Shown one piece after another: positions 11,961-22,139 of a stretch of DNA of 64,000 nucleotides (positions are counted from its first letter, which is position 1; every line of letters starts with the position of its first letter). The notes beneath the pieces were generated by a model that saw nothing but the letters and a program-made list of their open reading frames with translations, searched no databases and was not told where the DNA came from. The translations under genes were made by a program, and so were the position numbers. The DNA lies in assembly GCA_941918925.1 (NCBI GenBank), contig OW799237.1, positions 58,947,997-59,011,996 on the forward strand. The letters are read 5' to 3'. The DNA is from Phyto melanocephala. Lineage: Eukaryota > Arthropoda > Insecta > Diptera > Rhinophoridae.

Positions 11961-12299
11961 TCGTAACTTTATTTCACAGAATAGTTTCATGCTAAAATTA
12001 AAGGTTTTAAAAGTTATTCATCTAAAGCTAGTAGCTGCTGCTTTCATCAGTTTATAGGTCGATTATCGATTATAACTAAGATTCAGTTACGTTACCACCT
12101 AGGAACTTCACACTTGCCAAGTGTACACAAAGTTACACTTTAAAACGCGGTTGGTATTTGCTTTATAGCTTTTATATTTTTAAAGTAAAATTACCAGGGA
12201 CATCGTGGCAACCAAGACAACAATTTAAAAGCCAGTGCATTTTGTTTTAGTATTTATGTCTGCATATGTCATATTATTATTTTTTTCTTTTTATTTTTA
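11960..12299. other. Spacer without recognisable features
   Basis: Ordinary AT-rich sequence; no repeat or coding signal identified. Confidence 0.5.
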
Positions 12300-12492
12300 T
12301 TTTTATACCCGCCATCAAAAAAATGGTGGGGGTATATTCCTTTTGTCATTCCGTTTGTAACACATCGAAAAATCCATTTTAGACCCCATGAAGAATATAT
12401 TTTCTGAGTCGTGGTTTCATTTTATGACGATCTAGCTATATCCGTCCGTCTGTCCGGCAACGCTGAATAATGTGCTCCTCTCACTTGTTTTT
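12300..12492 (+). mobile_element. Helentron-like repeat, minimal internally deleted copy
   Basis: Contains the 5' motif TATACCCGCCATC with its inverse GGTGGGGGTATA, the TTCCGTTTGTAACACATCG block and CCGTCCGTCTGTCCG. It then jumps directly to a 3' end like that of the full copy (TGTGCTCCTCTCACTTGTTTT). The ATTCGGC hairpin has been lost. Only about 193 bp remain of about 1.8 kb. Confidence 0.75.
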
Positions 12493-12539
12493 TATACAAA
12501 CCTTATCCTATTAATTACACTGTGCTAGTTGAAAAAACA

Positions 12540-13195
12540 GACAAGCCGGGCACCTAGCGTTTTAACATAATTCGGGTACGCTTAATCCAGTGGTGCCCTT
12601 GGTTTTTTAAGATTGGCTCTGGTTTTCGAGATATACCGTTATATTGAAAATGGAGGAGGTTGCACCACATATGTTCGCGTAACTCAAAAACGCTTTAGCT
12701 TATTCCAAAAACTTAAAAAACCGAAATTCCGCAATAAAATTTCCTTTAAGAAAAGTAAAACTTCTTTCTAATATCCGTAGTCGTTTTAGAAAAATAATTT
12801 TTTTTTTGAAAAAAAAATTAATTTTTTTATCAAAATTTCGAAATTTTTGTTCTTTAAAAATTCATAAAAAATTAAAAAATGCAGCTAGGCTTCTAATTTT
12901 TTGAAAACATATAAAAAACAAAGCTGCAAACAAAACAAGCCATAAACAATTAAAATATGTTAGCAACTTTTGATTGTATTCACAAAAGTCGACAAATTTT
13001 AATTAATCTAAGAATTTCATAAAACGCAACATTTGTATTGGGGCCCCCCTAAGGGATGGTGATAAAGGGAAAGTATAATTTAAGAAAATGTTAAGAACAA
13101 AAAACATTGGAGGTCGGTCATACATTTTATCCCCCTAGGAGTGAATCCTAGGCCTTAGAAACAAATGTTGGGAATGAAAAATAAAGTTGCGCAGG
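12540..13195 (+). repeat. Left terminal inverted repeat (about 656 bp)
   Basis: Pairs with 14248-14905. The outer part is moderately GC-rich (GGGCACCTAGCG, GGAGGAGGTTGCACCAC). The middle is A/T homopolymer-rich, itself partly self-complementary around TTTCGAAATTTT. The inner part carries CCTAGGATTCACTCCTAGG in inverse. Compared with the right arm it lacks a ~42-bp stretch at its inner edge. Confidence 0.85.
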
Positions 13196-13245
13196 TGCAA
13201 AATAAGCTATTTGTGATTAAAGTCTGTCTACAACTTTTGATTTTT

Positions 13246-13815
13246 TCAGAAAAGATGAAATTGCGTGATTTCATTGTGACTGCATGGAACCGTGATGCAT
13301 GACGGTTGATACATTGAAGTAGCTGGTCTATCCGCTTCAACAGAATGAATTATTGAGGGAATATGTTCTGTTGGTATATGGCTACCCGGAACAGTAATTT
13401 CATCAGAATGTTGCAGCGGAAATCGAGCATATGCTGTTTCAGTATAAGACATATAAGTCATTTTTCTTCTGTTTATACCCGCTGTATAATTTATGCACGC
13501 ATAACACTCATCTTTAACATGAACTATGGGATCTCTCCAAATCATTGGAACACCAAATGGCATGGCATCTCCATTTTTTCCCCGCTTATTTAAATGGTAA
13601 ATGCAGTGTGTACACACTATTGATGGTGTCCAACTCTTACCATATATAACACTTAAAGAAAAATATGATTCATACAAGGTACTTGTTTCAGTAGTGATTT
13701 TACGGCGACTTGGTATATTTTTATATTTCCCACACACATAACAAAAGTAATTAAACTTTTTACACGGCCCCATCTTAGATATTTCAATATAACTGATTAG
13801 ATACAAGACTGTCAA
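13246..13815 (-). CDS. Cysteine-rich protein of the long-TIR element, truncated
   Basis: A 189-codon frame. The Met at residue 15 (MGPCKKFNYFCYVCG, start at 13773) is the more likely start because similar proteins, as I remember them, begin close to the first CxxC. Visible motifs are C25-x2-C28, C68-x2-C71 after a KSWTPSIV stretch, a MPFGVPMIWRDP block near residues 85-96, C104-x2-C107 (ECYAC), then HSDEITVP around 136-143. Order and spacing suggest paired zinc-binding knuckles. I recall this combination (SWxPxICxxC, MPFxVPMxWR, CYxC, PHSxxxPVP) in unnamed invertebrate proteins found in many copies, which fits a transposon gene; no biochemical function is known to me. The frame stops at the left TIR, so the C-terminal portion is missing. 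Confidence 0.65.
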   Translation of the reverse strand: MTVLYLISYIEISKMGPCKKFNYFCYVCGKYKNIPSRRKITTETSTLYESYFSLSVIYGKSWTPSIVCTHCIYHLNKRGKNGDAMPFGVPMIWRDPIVHVKDECYACINYTAGINRRKMTYMSYTETAYARFPLQHSDEITVPGSHIPTEHIPSIIHSVEADRPATSMYQPSCITVPCSHNEITQFHLF

Positions 13816-13959
13816 AGGCTTTAAACTTCACTAATCACTTTCGCAAGCACTTTCCATATGACAGTGAAGGGGTTGAGGAACTCTTATTTATACTGTAATT
13901 GTTTTAATCAAAGTACTAGTCGCATGTTTTGTAAAAAAAAAAGCCAGGACGAATAATAT

Positions 13960-14231
13960 TTCTACCGTTTCCAGGTGTAGATTTTATTGCCAATAACTTG
14001 AAATCACAGGTAATTCAAAAATACTATGTTTTAATTTTTAATTCCAAGAACCATGTCAAATACCGTTGTACAATGCAAAATGAATGTAATCCTGGAGATT
14101 GGCGCTTATTCATTGATTCTTCCAAAAGTAGCTTAAAAGCAGTTTTGCTACATGTCACTAATTTAAAATTTTTTTATACGCGTAGAACCCTAGCCTTAAA
14201 TTTGCACCTGCAGCGCCTGAGATACCCCTAA
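13960..14231 (+). pseudogene. Fragment of a later part of the same protein family, inverted
   Basis: The plus-strand frame contains GDWRLFIDSSKSSLKAVLLH (about 14096-14155). I recall this block as the strongest motif in the middle of the protein family whose N-terminal part is encoded on the minus strand at 13246-13815. It may carry a conserved aspartate of an RNase-H-like fold, which is inference. It points away from the N-terminal frame rather than continuing it, and after VTNLKFF similarity ends. Codons before GDW are not convincingly coding. The element therefore looks like a head-to-head composite of two damaged copies. Confidence 0.55.
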
Positions 14232-14247
14232 ACGGGCCAAATGTATG

Positions 14248-14905
14248 ACCAGCGCAACTTTATTTTTCATTCCCAACATTTGTTTCTAAGGCCTAGGATT
14301 CACTCCTAGGGGGATAAAATGTATGACCGACCTCCAATGTTTTTTGTTCTTAACATTTTCTTAAATTATACTTTCCCTTTATCACCATCCCTTAGGGGGG
14401 CTCCCATACAAATATTGCGTTTTATGAAATTCTTAAATTAATTAAAATTTGTCGACTTTTGTGAATAAAATCAAAAGTTGCTAACAGATTTTAATCATTT
14501 ATGGCTGGTTTTGTTAGCAGCTTTGTTTTTTATATGTTTGCAAAAAATTAGAAGCCTAGCTGCATTTTTTAATTTTTTATGAATTTTTAAAAAACAAAAA
14601 TTTCGAAATTTTGATAAAAAAATTAATTTTTTTTTTCAAAAAAAAAATTATTTTTCTAAAACGACTACGGATATTAGAAAGAGGTTTTACTTTTCTTAAA
14701 GGAAATTTTATTGCGGAATTTCGGTTTTTTAAGTTTTTGGAATAAACTAAAGCGTTTTTGAGTTACGCGAACATATGTGGTGCAACCTCCTCCATTTTCG
14801 AAATAACGGTATATCTCGAAAACCAGAGCCAATCTTAAAAAACCGAGGGCACCACTGGATTTAGCGTACCCGAATTATGTTAAAACGCTAGGTGCCCAGC
14901 TTGTC
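14248..14905 (-). repeat. Right terminal inverted repeat (about 658 bp)
   Basis: Inverse of 12540-13195. Just inside it lies a stretch absent from the left arm, bounded by GCGCT-type short repeats (about 14210-14252), suggesting slippage or deletion on the left side. AAATGTATGACC occurs twice near the inner edge. Confidence 0.85.
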
Positions 14906-15576
14906 ACGAAAAAAAAGTGTCAATTTCATGCACAGTGTTATAAATAAATACAACACAAGAAGAATCAGAGTAATAGATCAAGACGTTCACATGTGATGGC
15001 CTTATGCTACACTGTAGTATTTTAAACATATGTTAAAAAAATAATATTTCTCTAATCGAACAGATTAATTAATTTCTGGTTTTATACGAACCATGTCCTG
15101 GTAAATTTTAATTTTTTTGCTAAAGTGATTATTTTATAGATATGCGGCCACGTCCACCTTGTCTTTGTTATTACGAATACAACAGAAAATGAATCGGCGA
15201 AATCGTCGACATTTTCAATTTAAATCTTAAACACTATTTTTAATTAATTTAAGTTTTAAATTTTGATCCAGTTAAGCCTTTCAAAATATAATCTCTCTAC
15301 ACTACACTGAACGAATAGATCACGATTTACCATGTACGTATGTATCAATTATAGGGAAAAGTTGTTCTAATGTTTAATGTTAAATAAAATTAAAATAAAA
15401 ATAAAAATTTTTTTAAATAAACAGATACGATTATATAAGTACAAATAACAGCAAAATTAAAATTACAACACAAATACGATTACGAAAACTATGAAACAAT
15501 AAAAGAAAACAAAAACAAATATGTAAATTGATGTTTTTGTTAATATTTATTTATTTATATTTTTTAAATTGCTTAC
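14906..15576. other. AT-rich non-coding DNA
   Basis: No repeat or gene recognised. The segment 15120-15190 is slightly GC-richer but has no coding signature. Confidence 0.5.
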
Positions 15577-15633
15577 CCTGGGCACAGTTATATTTATTAG
15601 TCCCCAACAGATTTTTTTCAATCCCCATGGTAT
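15577..15633 (-). CDS. Candidate small internal exon (weak)
   Basis: On the minus strand TTATTTAG precedes 57 bp that are open in phase 0 (reading IPWGLKKICWGLINITVPR) and followed by the donor GTAAGC. Both edges are phase 0, compatible with the donor of the candidate exon at 41329-41385. An alternative reading uses the ATG in ACCATGG at 15628 (MGIEKNLLGTNKYNCAQ), ending in phase 1 at the same donor. The polypyrimidine tract is weak and the protein is not recognised. This could be chance. Confidence 0.25.
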
Positions 15634-15689
15634 CTAAATAATTGATTTGATTTCAATTCATTCAAAGAATTGATACGTTTTATACAATT

Positions 15690-15845
15690 AAACGTACGTG
15701 AACGTTTAATTGAAAGCAGTTCGTGATTCGTGGATGATTGTGAACGTGGAAGAAACAAACGATCGATCGATGGTTAGTGGCGGTAGAGGTGATAAAAAAA
15801 ATTAAGATTTTTTTCGTTGTTGTTGTTTAAAACATAAACATGTGA
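15690..15845 (+). promoter_or_regulatory. Possible core promoter / 5' leader
   Basis: An island less AT-rich than its surroundings. GCAGTTCGTGATTCGTGG resembles fly initiator-type start sites (CAGTT) and is followed about 26 bp later by GAACGTGG, near but not exactly at the position of a downstream promoter element. Further on lie CGATCGATCGATGG and a splice-donor-like ACAT/GTGAGT at about 15840. No coding frame is attached. Pure inference from sequence look. Confidence 0.25.
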
Positions 15846-17407
15846 GTGTGTGTAATAGTAGAGAAATATTTTCAATTTTAATTAATTGCATTATTTACAT
15901 ATATGTATATTTTTACACATACATATTGATATTTATATATATACATTTTTTGTTTAAATTTTGCGTGTAAGAAGGGTTTAAGGGGATTTTCAATTATATC
16001 AAATATTTTATTTATTTTTTAATATTTATATTTGTTAAGAACGGCGGAGGTGCAAATTAAACGGATACGGAAAACGGATGGGTGGATTGTTGATTGCAAG
16101 AGAATTTTCAAGTTTCAGTTTAAACAAAATACACACATCCATTCAAGCAATAAATGGGTAAATTTTTAATTTTGAATTTATTTTTCATATTTTATATATT
16201 TATTTAATGAAATTCAAAGAAATTAAAATATATAATGTGAAACCATAAATAATAAAAAAAGAAATTATTTAAATATTTGTTGTAATTGTGCATAAATTAA
16301 AGTTTCATTTAATGAATTGAAAAAAAAAATAAATAAAAATTTTAATTTGTGTTTAAGGTCATTTTAAGAATTGTTAGGTTTATAGATTAAAAATGACAGA
16401 GTGAGAGTATAGTAGCGTTTAGTAGAGCAGATTAAATAGTGTTGCAAATTGGGATTTAAAATATAGAATAGAAGTAGAAGAAAGGGAAGAAAAATAAGAA
16501 AAAAAAATTAAATTAAATATGGTTAAAAATATTTAATGTATTTTACTTCTAACGAAGTTTATGGAATAAAGTTGATTTTAGTAGCTGGTAAGGGAGCAAG
16601 AGGAGTAAAAGTAGTTTATTTTATTGATTTTTAAGACATTAAATTGACTTTATTGCCTTCGCGTCGTACTTGACTTTCAACCGCTTCACTTTTATTAAAT
16701 AAAATTGATAACTTAATGTAAATTCTGTACAGATAATGTTCATACATATTCCAAATATCACTTCTTAATTTAGCAGTTCGTATAAATGAATGTTGTACTA
16801 TAACTGATATTAAATTTCATAACTTTTGTTTTAAAACCAAAAAAATCTTTAAAACTAATTTTAAACATGTAGCAATATAATATAAATACTCATTGATTTA
16901 TTTTCCAATTCATTGAAGTATAATTTCTTAATAATATGCTTTACGTTTTCAATGAAAATATGTATATATTTTCTTTGTATCTAATTTCATATGTTTTATA
17001 ATTTTAATCTATTGGATTTTTGACAAACAGTTACATAATTCCAGAGAAATGCAAAAATAAATTTGTTTTATTACTTTTAGCAGTGTCACAGGAAACTTTT
17101 CTGTTTTCTTTTTAACAAGTCTCGAATTTTCTCAAAAGAATTTAGTTCGTATTCAAACAAATACAACAACAACAAAAATCTGAAAAGAAGAAATTCTTAA
17201 CAATGTTTCTACAACAAAAGAAGTACATACGAGTCTTATTTTAAGTCTTAACCCTCATAACAATGACAACGGCGTAGAAAGGCTCTTGTATAAATTTATA
17301 TTCACAAGTATTTGTATAGAAATACAAATATGTATATCAACATGTGTATGTATGAATGTGTGTATGGACATTCACTCGGATTTCTACGTAATTTTAGTTT
17401 TATATAC
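15846..17407. other. AT-rich non-coding DNA
   Basis: Mostly A/T-rich. A denser patch at 16037-16160 (AACGGCGGAGG, GGATACGGAAAACGGATGGGTGG) ends at ATGG/GTAAAT, which could be a non-coding leader exon; nothing else supports this. Confidence 0.4.
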
Positions 17408-17880
17408 TACTAGCCAAGCCCGGCGCGCATTGCTACGCCCCTTAATAAATCAAAATGCATTCTAAATTTTAATTGAATGTCAAGTGCAAGGCTAAAAATT
17501 ATAACTTTTTTGCAATGCACGTGGCACTGCCCACTTTTCTAATTACGAAATTATATAGTCATGACAGCTCAATATGTGTGAAAAGAGTTCAATATGTGTG
17601 CAAAGTTTAGGAAAAATCGGTCCAGTGCAAGTACTTCAAAATTATAACTTTTTTTATGGGCGTGGCCCTGCCCACTTTTCAGAAAAATCGGTCAAGTGCA
17701 AGAAGCTAAAACAGATAACTAATTTTTATGGGCGTGGCCCCACCCACTTTTTTCCACCCATAAACACTCCCTGGTATAGTACAACAACTTGCCAAAGCTT
17801 GAGTCCGATCGGTTTTACAGTTTCGGAGTAAACACACACACACACACACAGAGTTTCACTTTTATTTATATAGATATAGA
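17408..17880 (+). mobile_element. Non-autonomous dispersed repeat, class open
   Basis: Starts ACTAGCCAAGCCCGGCGCGC, a known style of insect repeat start (CTAGCxxAxCCCGGCGCGC), and ends in TTTATTTATATAGATATAGA after a CA repeat (about 17830-17850). Inside, a unit with GTGCAAG, AATTATAACTTTTT, GTGGCCCTGCCCACTTTTC and AAAAATCGGTC recurs three times (about 17483, 17626, 17697). No coding capacity. An RTE/Penelope-like or Helitron-like origin is possible; I cannot decide. Confidence 0.6.
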
Positions 17881-19089
17881 TTGCGTTTAGTAGTGCCATG
17901 TTCATACGCATTAAGATGGCTCAATTTTGTGAGCCTTTTACAGACGCTGACGATGTTTTTAACGAAGATTAAAGCAAAGCTTATTTGAAGGTCAAATTTC
18001 AATGGATGTAATAAAGATTGGTTCTGGAAGATTGGATAGAATAATTTATAATTTAGATGATTTTTTTGCAGTATTTTTTCCAAATTCTATGTATTCTAAC
18101 AACACCAGAAAAATTAAATGCAGTTAAACCTTAATTGATGGACTCAGATATAAAATTTTGCGTTGTCGAAATAGATGTGATAAGGGTCCTATAACCTGTC
18201 TAAGAAATATTTTGTATTTATAATGACAAAAAATTACATTCTTCCTGAACTTTCAAAAGCGTTTGAAGTGGAAAATAAAAATTAATAAAAAAAATGATAA
18301 ATAAGTTAACTACTACTAAATTAGGGTTTTCGATTTATATTTAATAGATCCTACAAGACTAACTTCAAAAAAGCTAACTGTTTTAAAATAAATTTTTCAA
18401 CTAAACAGAAAGTTACTCACAGCCTAGGAATTTTTTTGAAAAATATTTATTGTTGAATACACACACATTTATTTTTAGGAAATATTTGTTTAAAGATCGT
18501 TTCAATGCTTAGAGGTTAAGTTTTTAAATTTTTATATATTCAGCTTTTGTAAGTTTATAAAAACCTAAGTAAAAGCTGATTATTTTGGAATGTATTAAAA
18601 ATTGCATAAACACATATTTAAAAAAAAAACATTTTGTTTTTAAACAAAAAAAATTACATGCTTTTTTTTGAACCGTCTTTATGTGCAACACAATACAAAT
18701 ACATATGTATTAATAAAAAAGTATATGACAAACAATTTCTATAAGTTTCAATTGTAATCAGTTCCATTTCCTTTAACTTGATTCTCTTTCATTTTTATAA
18801 GTATGAAACGGCTATACTATTTGTATGTGTATTCTAAAATGTATTTGTTTGAATGTATGGTTGTGTATGTGACATAAATATAAAATGAAATTTATGCTAC
18901 TGTCGCTCTTACACCTAATAAAATCTTCTTAAAGAAATTTTACTTTGCTCTAAGAAATTGCCCTTTTGAATCTACGGTATTTATTGTGACTAACAAGGAT
19001 ATTAAAAATATTAAAAAAGTTTCTTAAAAAAAACTTTGTGTCTTATTAAACTTTATTGTATATGAAACAAATTAATGAAAGAGTTATAT
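17881..19089. other. AT-rich non-coding DNA
   Basis: No feature recognised. Short open frames on the minus strand at 17726-18083 overlap the repeat end and look random. Confidence 0.5.
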
Positions 19090-19094
19090 AAAAT

Positions 19095-19405
19095 ATTACC
19101 GAGACAGAAGTCATAACTATTATAAATGTTCGCAAAGTTTGCGGTTTGCATAATCGTCCACCTGAGCTGGTAGTTCGCAATACTTTGGATCAATTCATAA
19201 ACACATTTACTCTTTTGGAGACTATTCATCCAAATCGAACTTTTTTGTATACACAGAAAACCCATTCGCGGTAGACACGAGTGTGACAGAGGGATTAAAT
19301 TTATCGCCATTCATAGTAACTCGGTCATGTCAATACAAATCATTTGGAGTAGAACAGCGCAATATGTCACACGTACGTGAAATCTTTGATATATGCTGAG
19401 AAACC
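19095..19405 (-). pseudogene. Decayed coding sequence, identity unknown
   Basis: One minus-strand frame reads as protein-like over about 95 codons interrupted by four stops: ILRCSTPNDLY, then MNGDKFNPSVTLVSTANGF, SVYTKKFDLDE, SPKE, and IDPKYCELPAQVDDYANRK. Each stop (TGA, TAG, TAA, TGA) is one C-to-T change away from a sense codon (CGA or CAA/CAG), a pattern typical of decay. Its composition (D, E, K, P, T balanced) is unlike random AT-rich translation. A second open frame overlaps (19053-19310) but is hydrophobic and low quality. I do not recognise the family; a retropseudogene or transposon gene are both possible. Confidence 0.35.
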
Positions 19406-19586
19406 AACAATTACTAATCATCATTCGACGTAATATGGAAAAAATAACTATAAATTTTCTGCATCCTGCTGCACATTTCTTTTGAATATAAGACACGTTA
19501 TTTAAAATAACGAATTTTATTTAAAATAATTTCTTAGATTTTAATTGTCTCGAATTGTCTCGAAAGAAAATCTTTTTTTTTTTTGG

Positions 19587-19700
19587 TTTTCATAAACTGC
19601 GAACTGACGGAAAGACGGACGGACATAGCTAGATCGCCATAAAATGAAACCCTGACTCAGAAGATATATTCTTTACGGGGTCTTAAATGAAATTTGAACT
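19587..19700 (-). mobile_element. Helentron-like repeat fragment
   Basis: Minus-strand order GACCCCGTAAAG, TATATCTTCTGAGTCAGGG, TTTATGGCGATCTAGCTATG, CCGTCCGTCTTTCCGTC matches the 5' block of the copy at 5929-7757. Both ends are missing. Confidence 0.65.
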
Positions 19701-19859
19701 GTTCATGTATTTCATGGTATTTTACTTAATCACCAGTTAATTAGTGTGACCATATTTCGTAAATTGTTAATAAACCTAAATTTATGAAAGAGTAGAGCAA
19801 ATTATTTCTTTATCACGTAACAATTATACACATCGCTAGTTCGATGTATTCTAGAATCA

Positions 19860-20262
19860 TATAGCACTCGAACTATAATATGACTATACTATGGTGGACC
19901 CGAATCTTGAGAAATCAAAGAAGATTCTGAGACTGAGTAGACCAACACTTAGAAGACTATTTAGTGTAATTAAAGGTCATGAGGAGTTGAGAGCCCATCT
20001 ATCTCACATGAAATTGTCGACATTTAGAGCATGCGAGAAAGAGGATGAGACTTTGGTACACTACCTCTGTCATTGTCCTGCGTTTGGGCATATTAGACGC
20101 GAAAATCTTACAGTGGGAAATTATTATTATGGTTTTTGTTTGGGAATTCCGTTTACCATATGGAGCGCACAGCATGCCAACTGGGCATAAGTGTATACTT
20201 GTCATGGGTTTGGGCTTTTAGTGCCCCTCCTTTGCAACCTAACCCTAACCTAACTTAACTAT
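19860..20262 (+). pseudogene. I/R1-group LINE, 3' end (RNase H tail)
   Basis: A 99-codon frame starts at 19891: DPNLEKSKKILRLSRPTLRR, then FSVIKGHEELRAHLSHMKLS, CEKEDETLVHYLCHCPAF. This matches the C-terminal GHxxLxxHLxxxGL and CxxC-ET-H-LC-CPA zinc-knuckle pattern after the RNase H domain in I/R1-group elements. The first cysteine pair is partly degraded. Downstream the sequence ends in CAACCTAACCCTAACCTAAC, a CTAAC-type tail. The 5' remainder is missing. Similar in kind to 9855-11345 but not the same copy. Confidence 0.75.
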
Positions 20263-21490
20263 AATATTTGTATTGATAGTAGTTCCATTCAAAATTCTTA
20301 CCACGTTCATATGAAAGCAGATTCTATCTCATAAAATTACCCACTACTACTTTAAAAAACCGACCTTCAACGCTGAGTTTTTCATTTGCGTAGTCTGTAA
20401 ATATATTTAATCTATAGATAAAATAGATAAATAAAAGTCAGAACGACATTCAATTTAAACAAAGTCTTTTTAATGTAACGTATAATCGGCAATAATCAAT
20501 TTGAATTCCTTTACAACTTTCTATTATAATTTTACACTAACAATAACAATTTAAAGAAAATTATTAATGTTGTGGTTCCGGTTGATATGAACCAAATCTT
20601 TTGCAAACGTATACATACACGTTTGCGGAAACTCAAAAGCTTTTGAAACGATACCAGTTTGGATTTCTTTCAACAAAGTTTTTATTCAGTTAATGTCAAA
20701 TCGTATATCTGCTGCCATTAAAAACCAAAAGTTATTTTAAAAGAGATAAAGAATCATTAGGAGTGTTCATGGCGTTTGCAAAATCTAAAAATAATTACAC
20801 GTTTGTTCCATACCGTTCTGTAATTGAAATTTATTTTCATATGAAGCTTCTAACTGTGCTCGCTATAAATTAACAAAATAGCTATTTTTCCACGATATGA
20901 AGTTTACTTATATTTTATATATTTGAAGTTTTATACAAGTCGTAAGATTTTAATTAGATTTTGTTTTTTTGTTTTTTCTGTATTGTTTCTTAATATAAAA
21001 ATAAAAAGACCAAAAGAACTGAGTTTCTCTTCGATGCAACAGAATATACTCAGAATCCTACGACATGTATTATAGGGCAAACTTAGCTTTAGTAGTATTA
21101 AATGCACTTTTTGTCTTCTGCATTGACTGTGATAAAGTACTGTTTTCCCAAAAATATTGTCCTTAAACTTAGAGCTAAAGGTAGTATGTTAAATACATTA
21201 AAAAGACTTATATTCGGAATTCATTTAAATTGTTTTTCATTTTATTAAATCAGTAGAACTCTGACTACATGCATGACTAATTTGAGTTCAATATTTGACT
21301 ACCCTGAGACTTAGATTTTAAACAACGTAACACTAAAATGATGTCGATCTTAAAAACTAATAGATTTAAAAATATAAGAAAAGTTTTGTTTTAAAATATA
21401 TTCAATCACATACATATATACATCGGTGTTTTTCCTAAAAATTACAAACAGAACTCAATTTTTTCAGTTCTGTAGTGCAATATTATACGC
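20263..21490. other. AT-rich non-coding DNA
   Basis: No gene or repeat recognised. CGTATACATACACG and other short palindromic words occur around 20610 but have no further context. Confidence 0.5.
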
Positions 21491-21494
21491 TACA

Positions 21495-21800
21495 AAAAAT
21501 AAATGATGGCCGCCACTACAAAACGGCGTACAGAAAATGTTTAAACCAAGTATTTTATTTACAAATATACTCCCTTCTAACCTCTCAATATTGCTATGAA
21601 ATGAATGAGCTTGACCAGTAAAATAGAGTAAACTTTAATAAGTGTAGAATCCAAAATGGCGGATCATTTTGTTTTCTTCAGCACATCACATGAAAGGGAT
21701 TGACTAATAGAATACAGTTAGCAATGAAAAAACTTAAAATCCAAGATGGTGTCGGAAACAATGTGACTAAATGGCGTTAACGTTAAATGTGGAATTTAAA
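21495..21800 (+). repeat. Dispersed repeat with CAAAATGGCG blocks, copy 1
   Basis: Contains GCCGCCACTACAAAACGGCG, ATGAATGAGCTTGACCAGTA, AATCCAAAATGGCGGATC, a second ATGAAAGGGATTGACTAATAG and AATCCAAGATGG. The same order is found at 59332-59607, where the copy ends in a Helentron-like 3' terminus. This copy lacks that terminus. Confidence 0.6.
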
Positions 21801-22139
21801 CTATACTCCGATGAGGTCAATATCCTGCGAGCTCTTGGACACACTACAGCATGCTATGAATGTAAGATTCTTTTATAAAAAAATTTATATACATTTTGTC
21901 AGCGTTTCCTCAAAAATGCCATAAAGGCACTGAGGAACAAATAGTGTATTGTAAAAACTAAAATACATAATTTTTTGTAGTATTATCTTATTAAAGCAAT
22001 TTAAGTGCAGATATTGTGCGCCTTTAAAAAAAAAAGAATACAACTAGCATACGTATACTGAGACAAACATTCAGGATTGGGAGAAACAAAAAGTGAAAAA
22101 CGTCCTTTTACGTACAACAATTAAACATATCACAAACAT
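21801..22139. other. Spacer without clear feature
   Basis: AT-rich sequence; part of it may be the 5' portion of the mariner transposase remnant that follows, but no motif is convincing before about 22150. Confidence 0.4.

Larger units (their letters stand above)
12540..14905. mobile_element. Long-TIR transposon with CxxC-rich protein, unclassified
   Basis: The first ~656 bp (12540-13195) reappear inverted at 14248-14905 with only scattered mismatches and small indels. Outer ends share GACAAGCYGGGCACCTAGCG. The inner ends include the palindrome CCTAGGATTCACTCCTAGG on both arms. The 1.05-kb centre holds a 175-189-codon minus-strand frame with three CxxC pairs (13246-13815) and a plus-strand fragment (about 13998-14231) matching, from memory, a later part of the same invertebrate protein family. 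No obvious target-site duplication is seen (AT-rich flanks). Long TIRs with one internal protein recall Foldback/Galileo-like architecture, but the protein matches no transposase I can name. High similarity of the arms suggests recent insertion or gene conversion. Confidence 0.75.
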
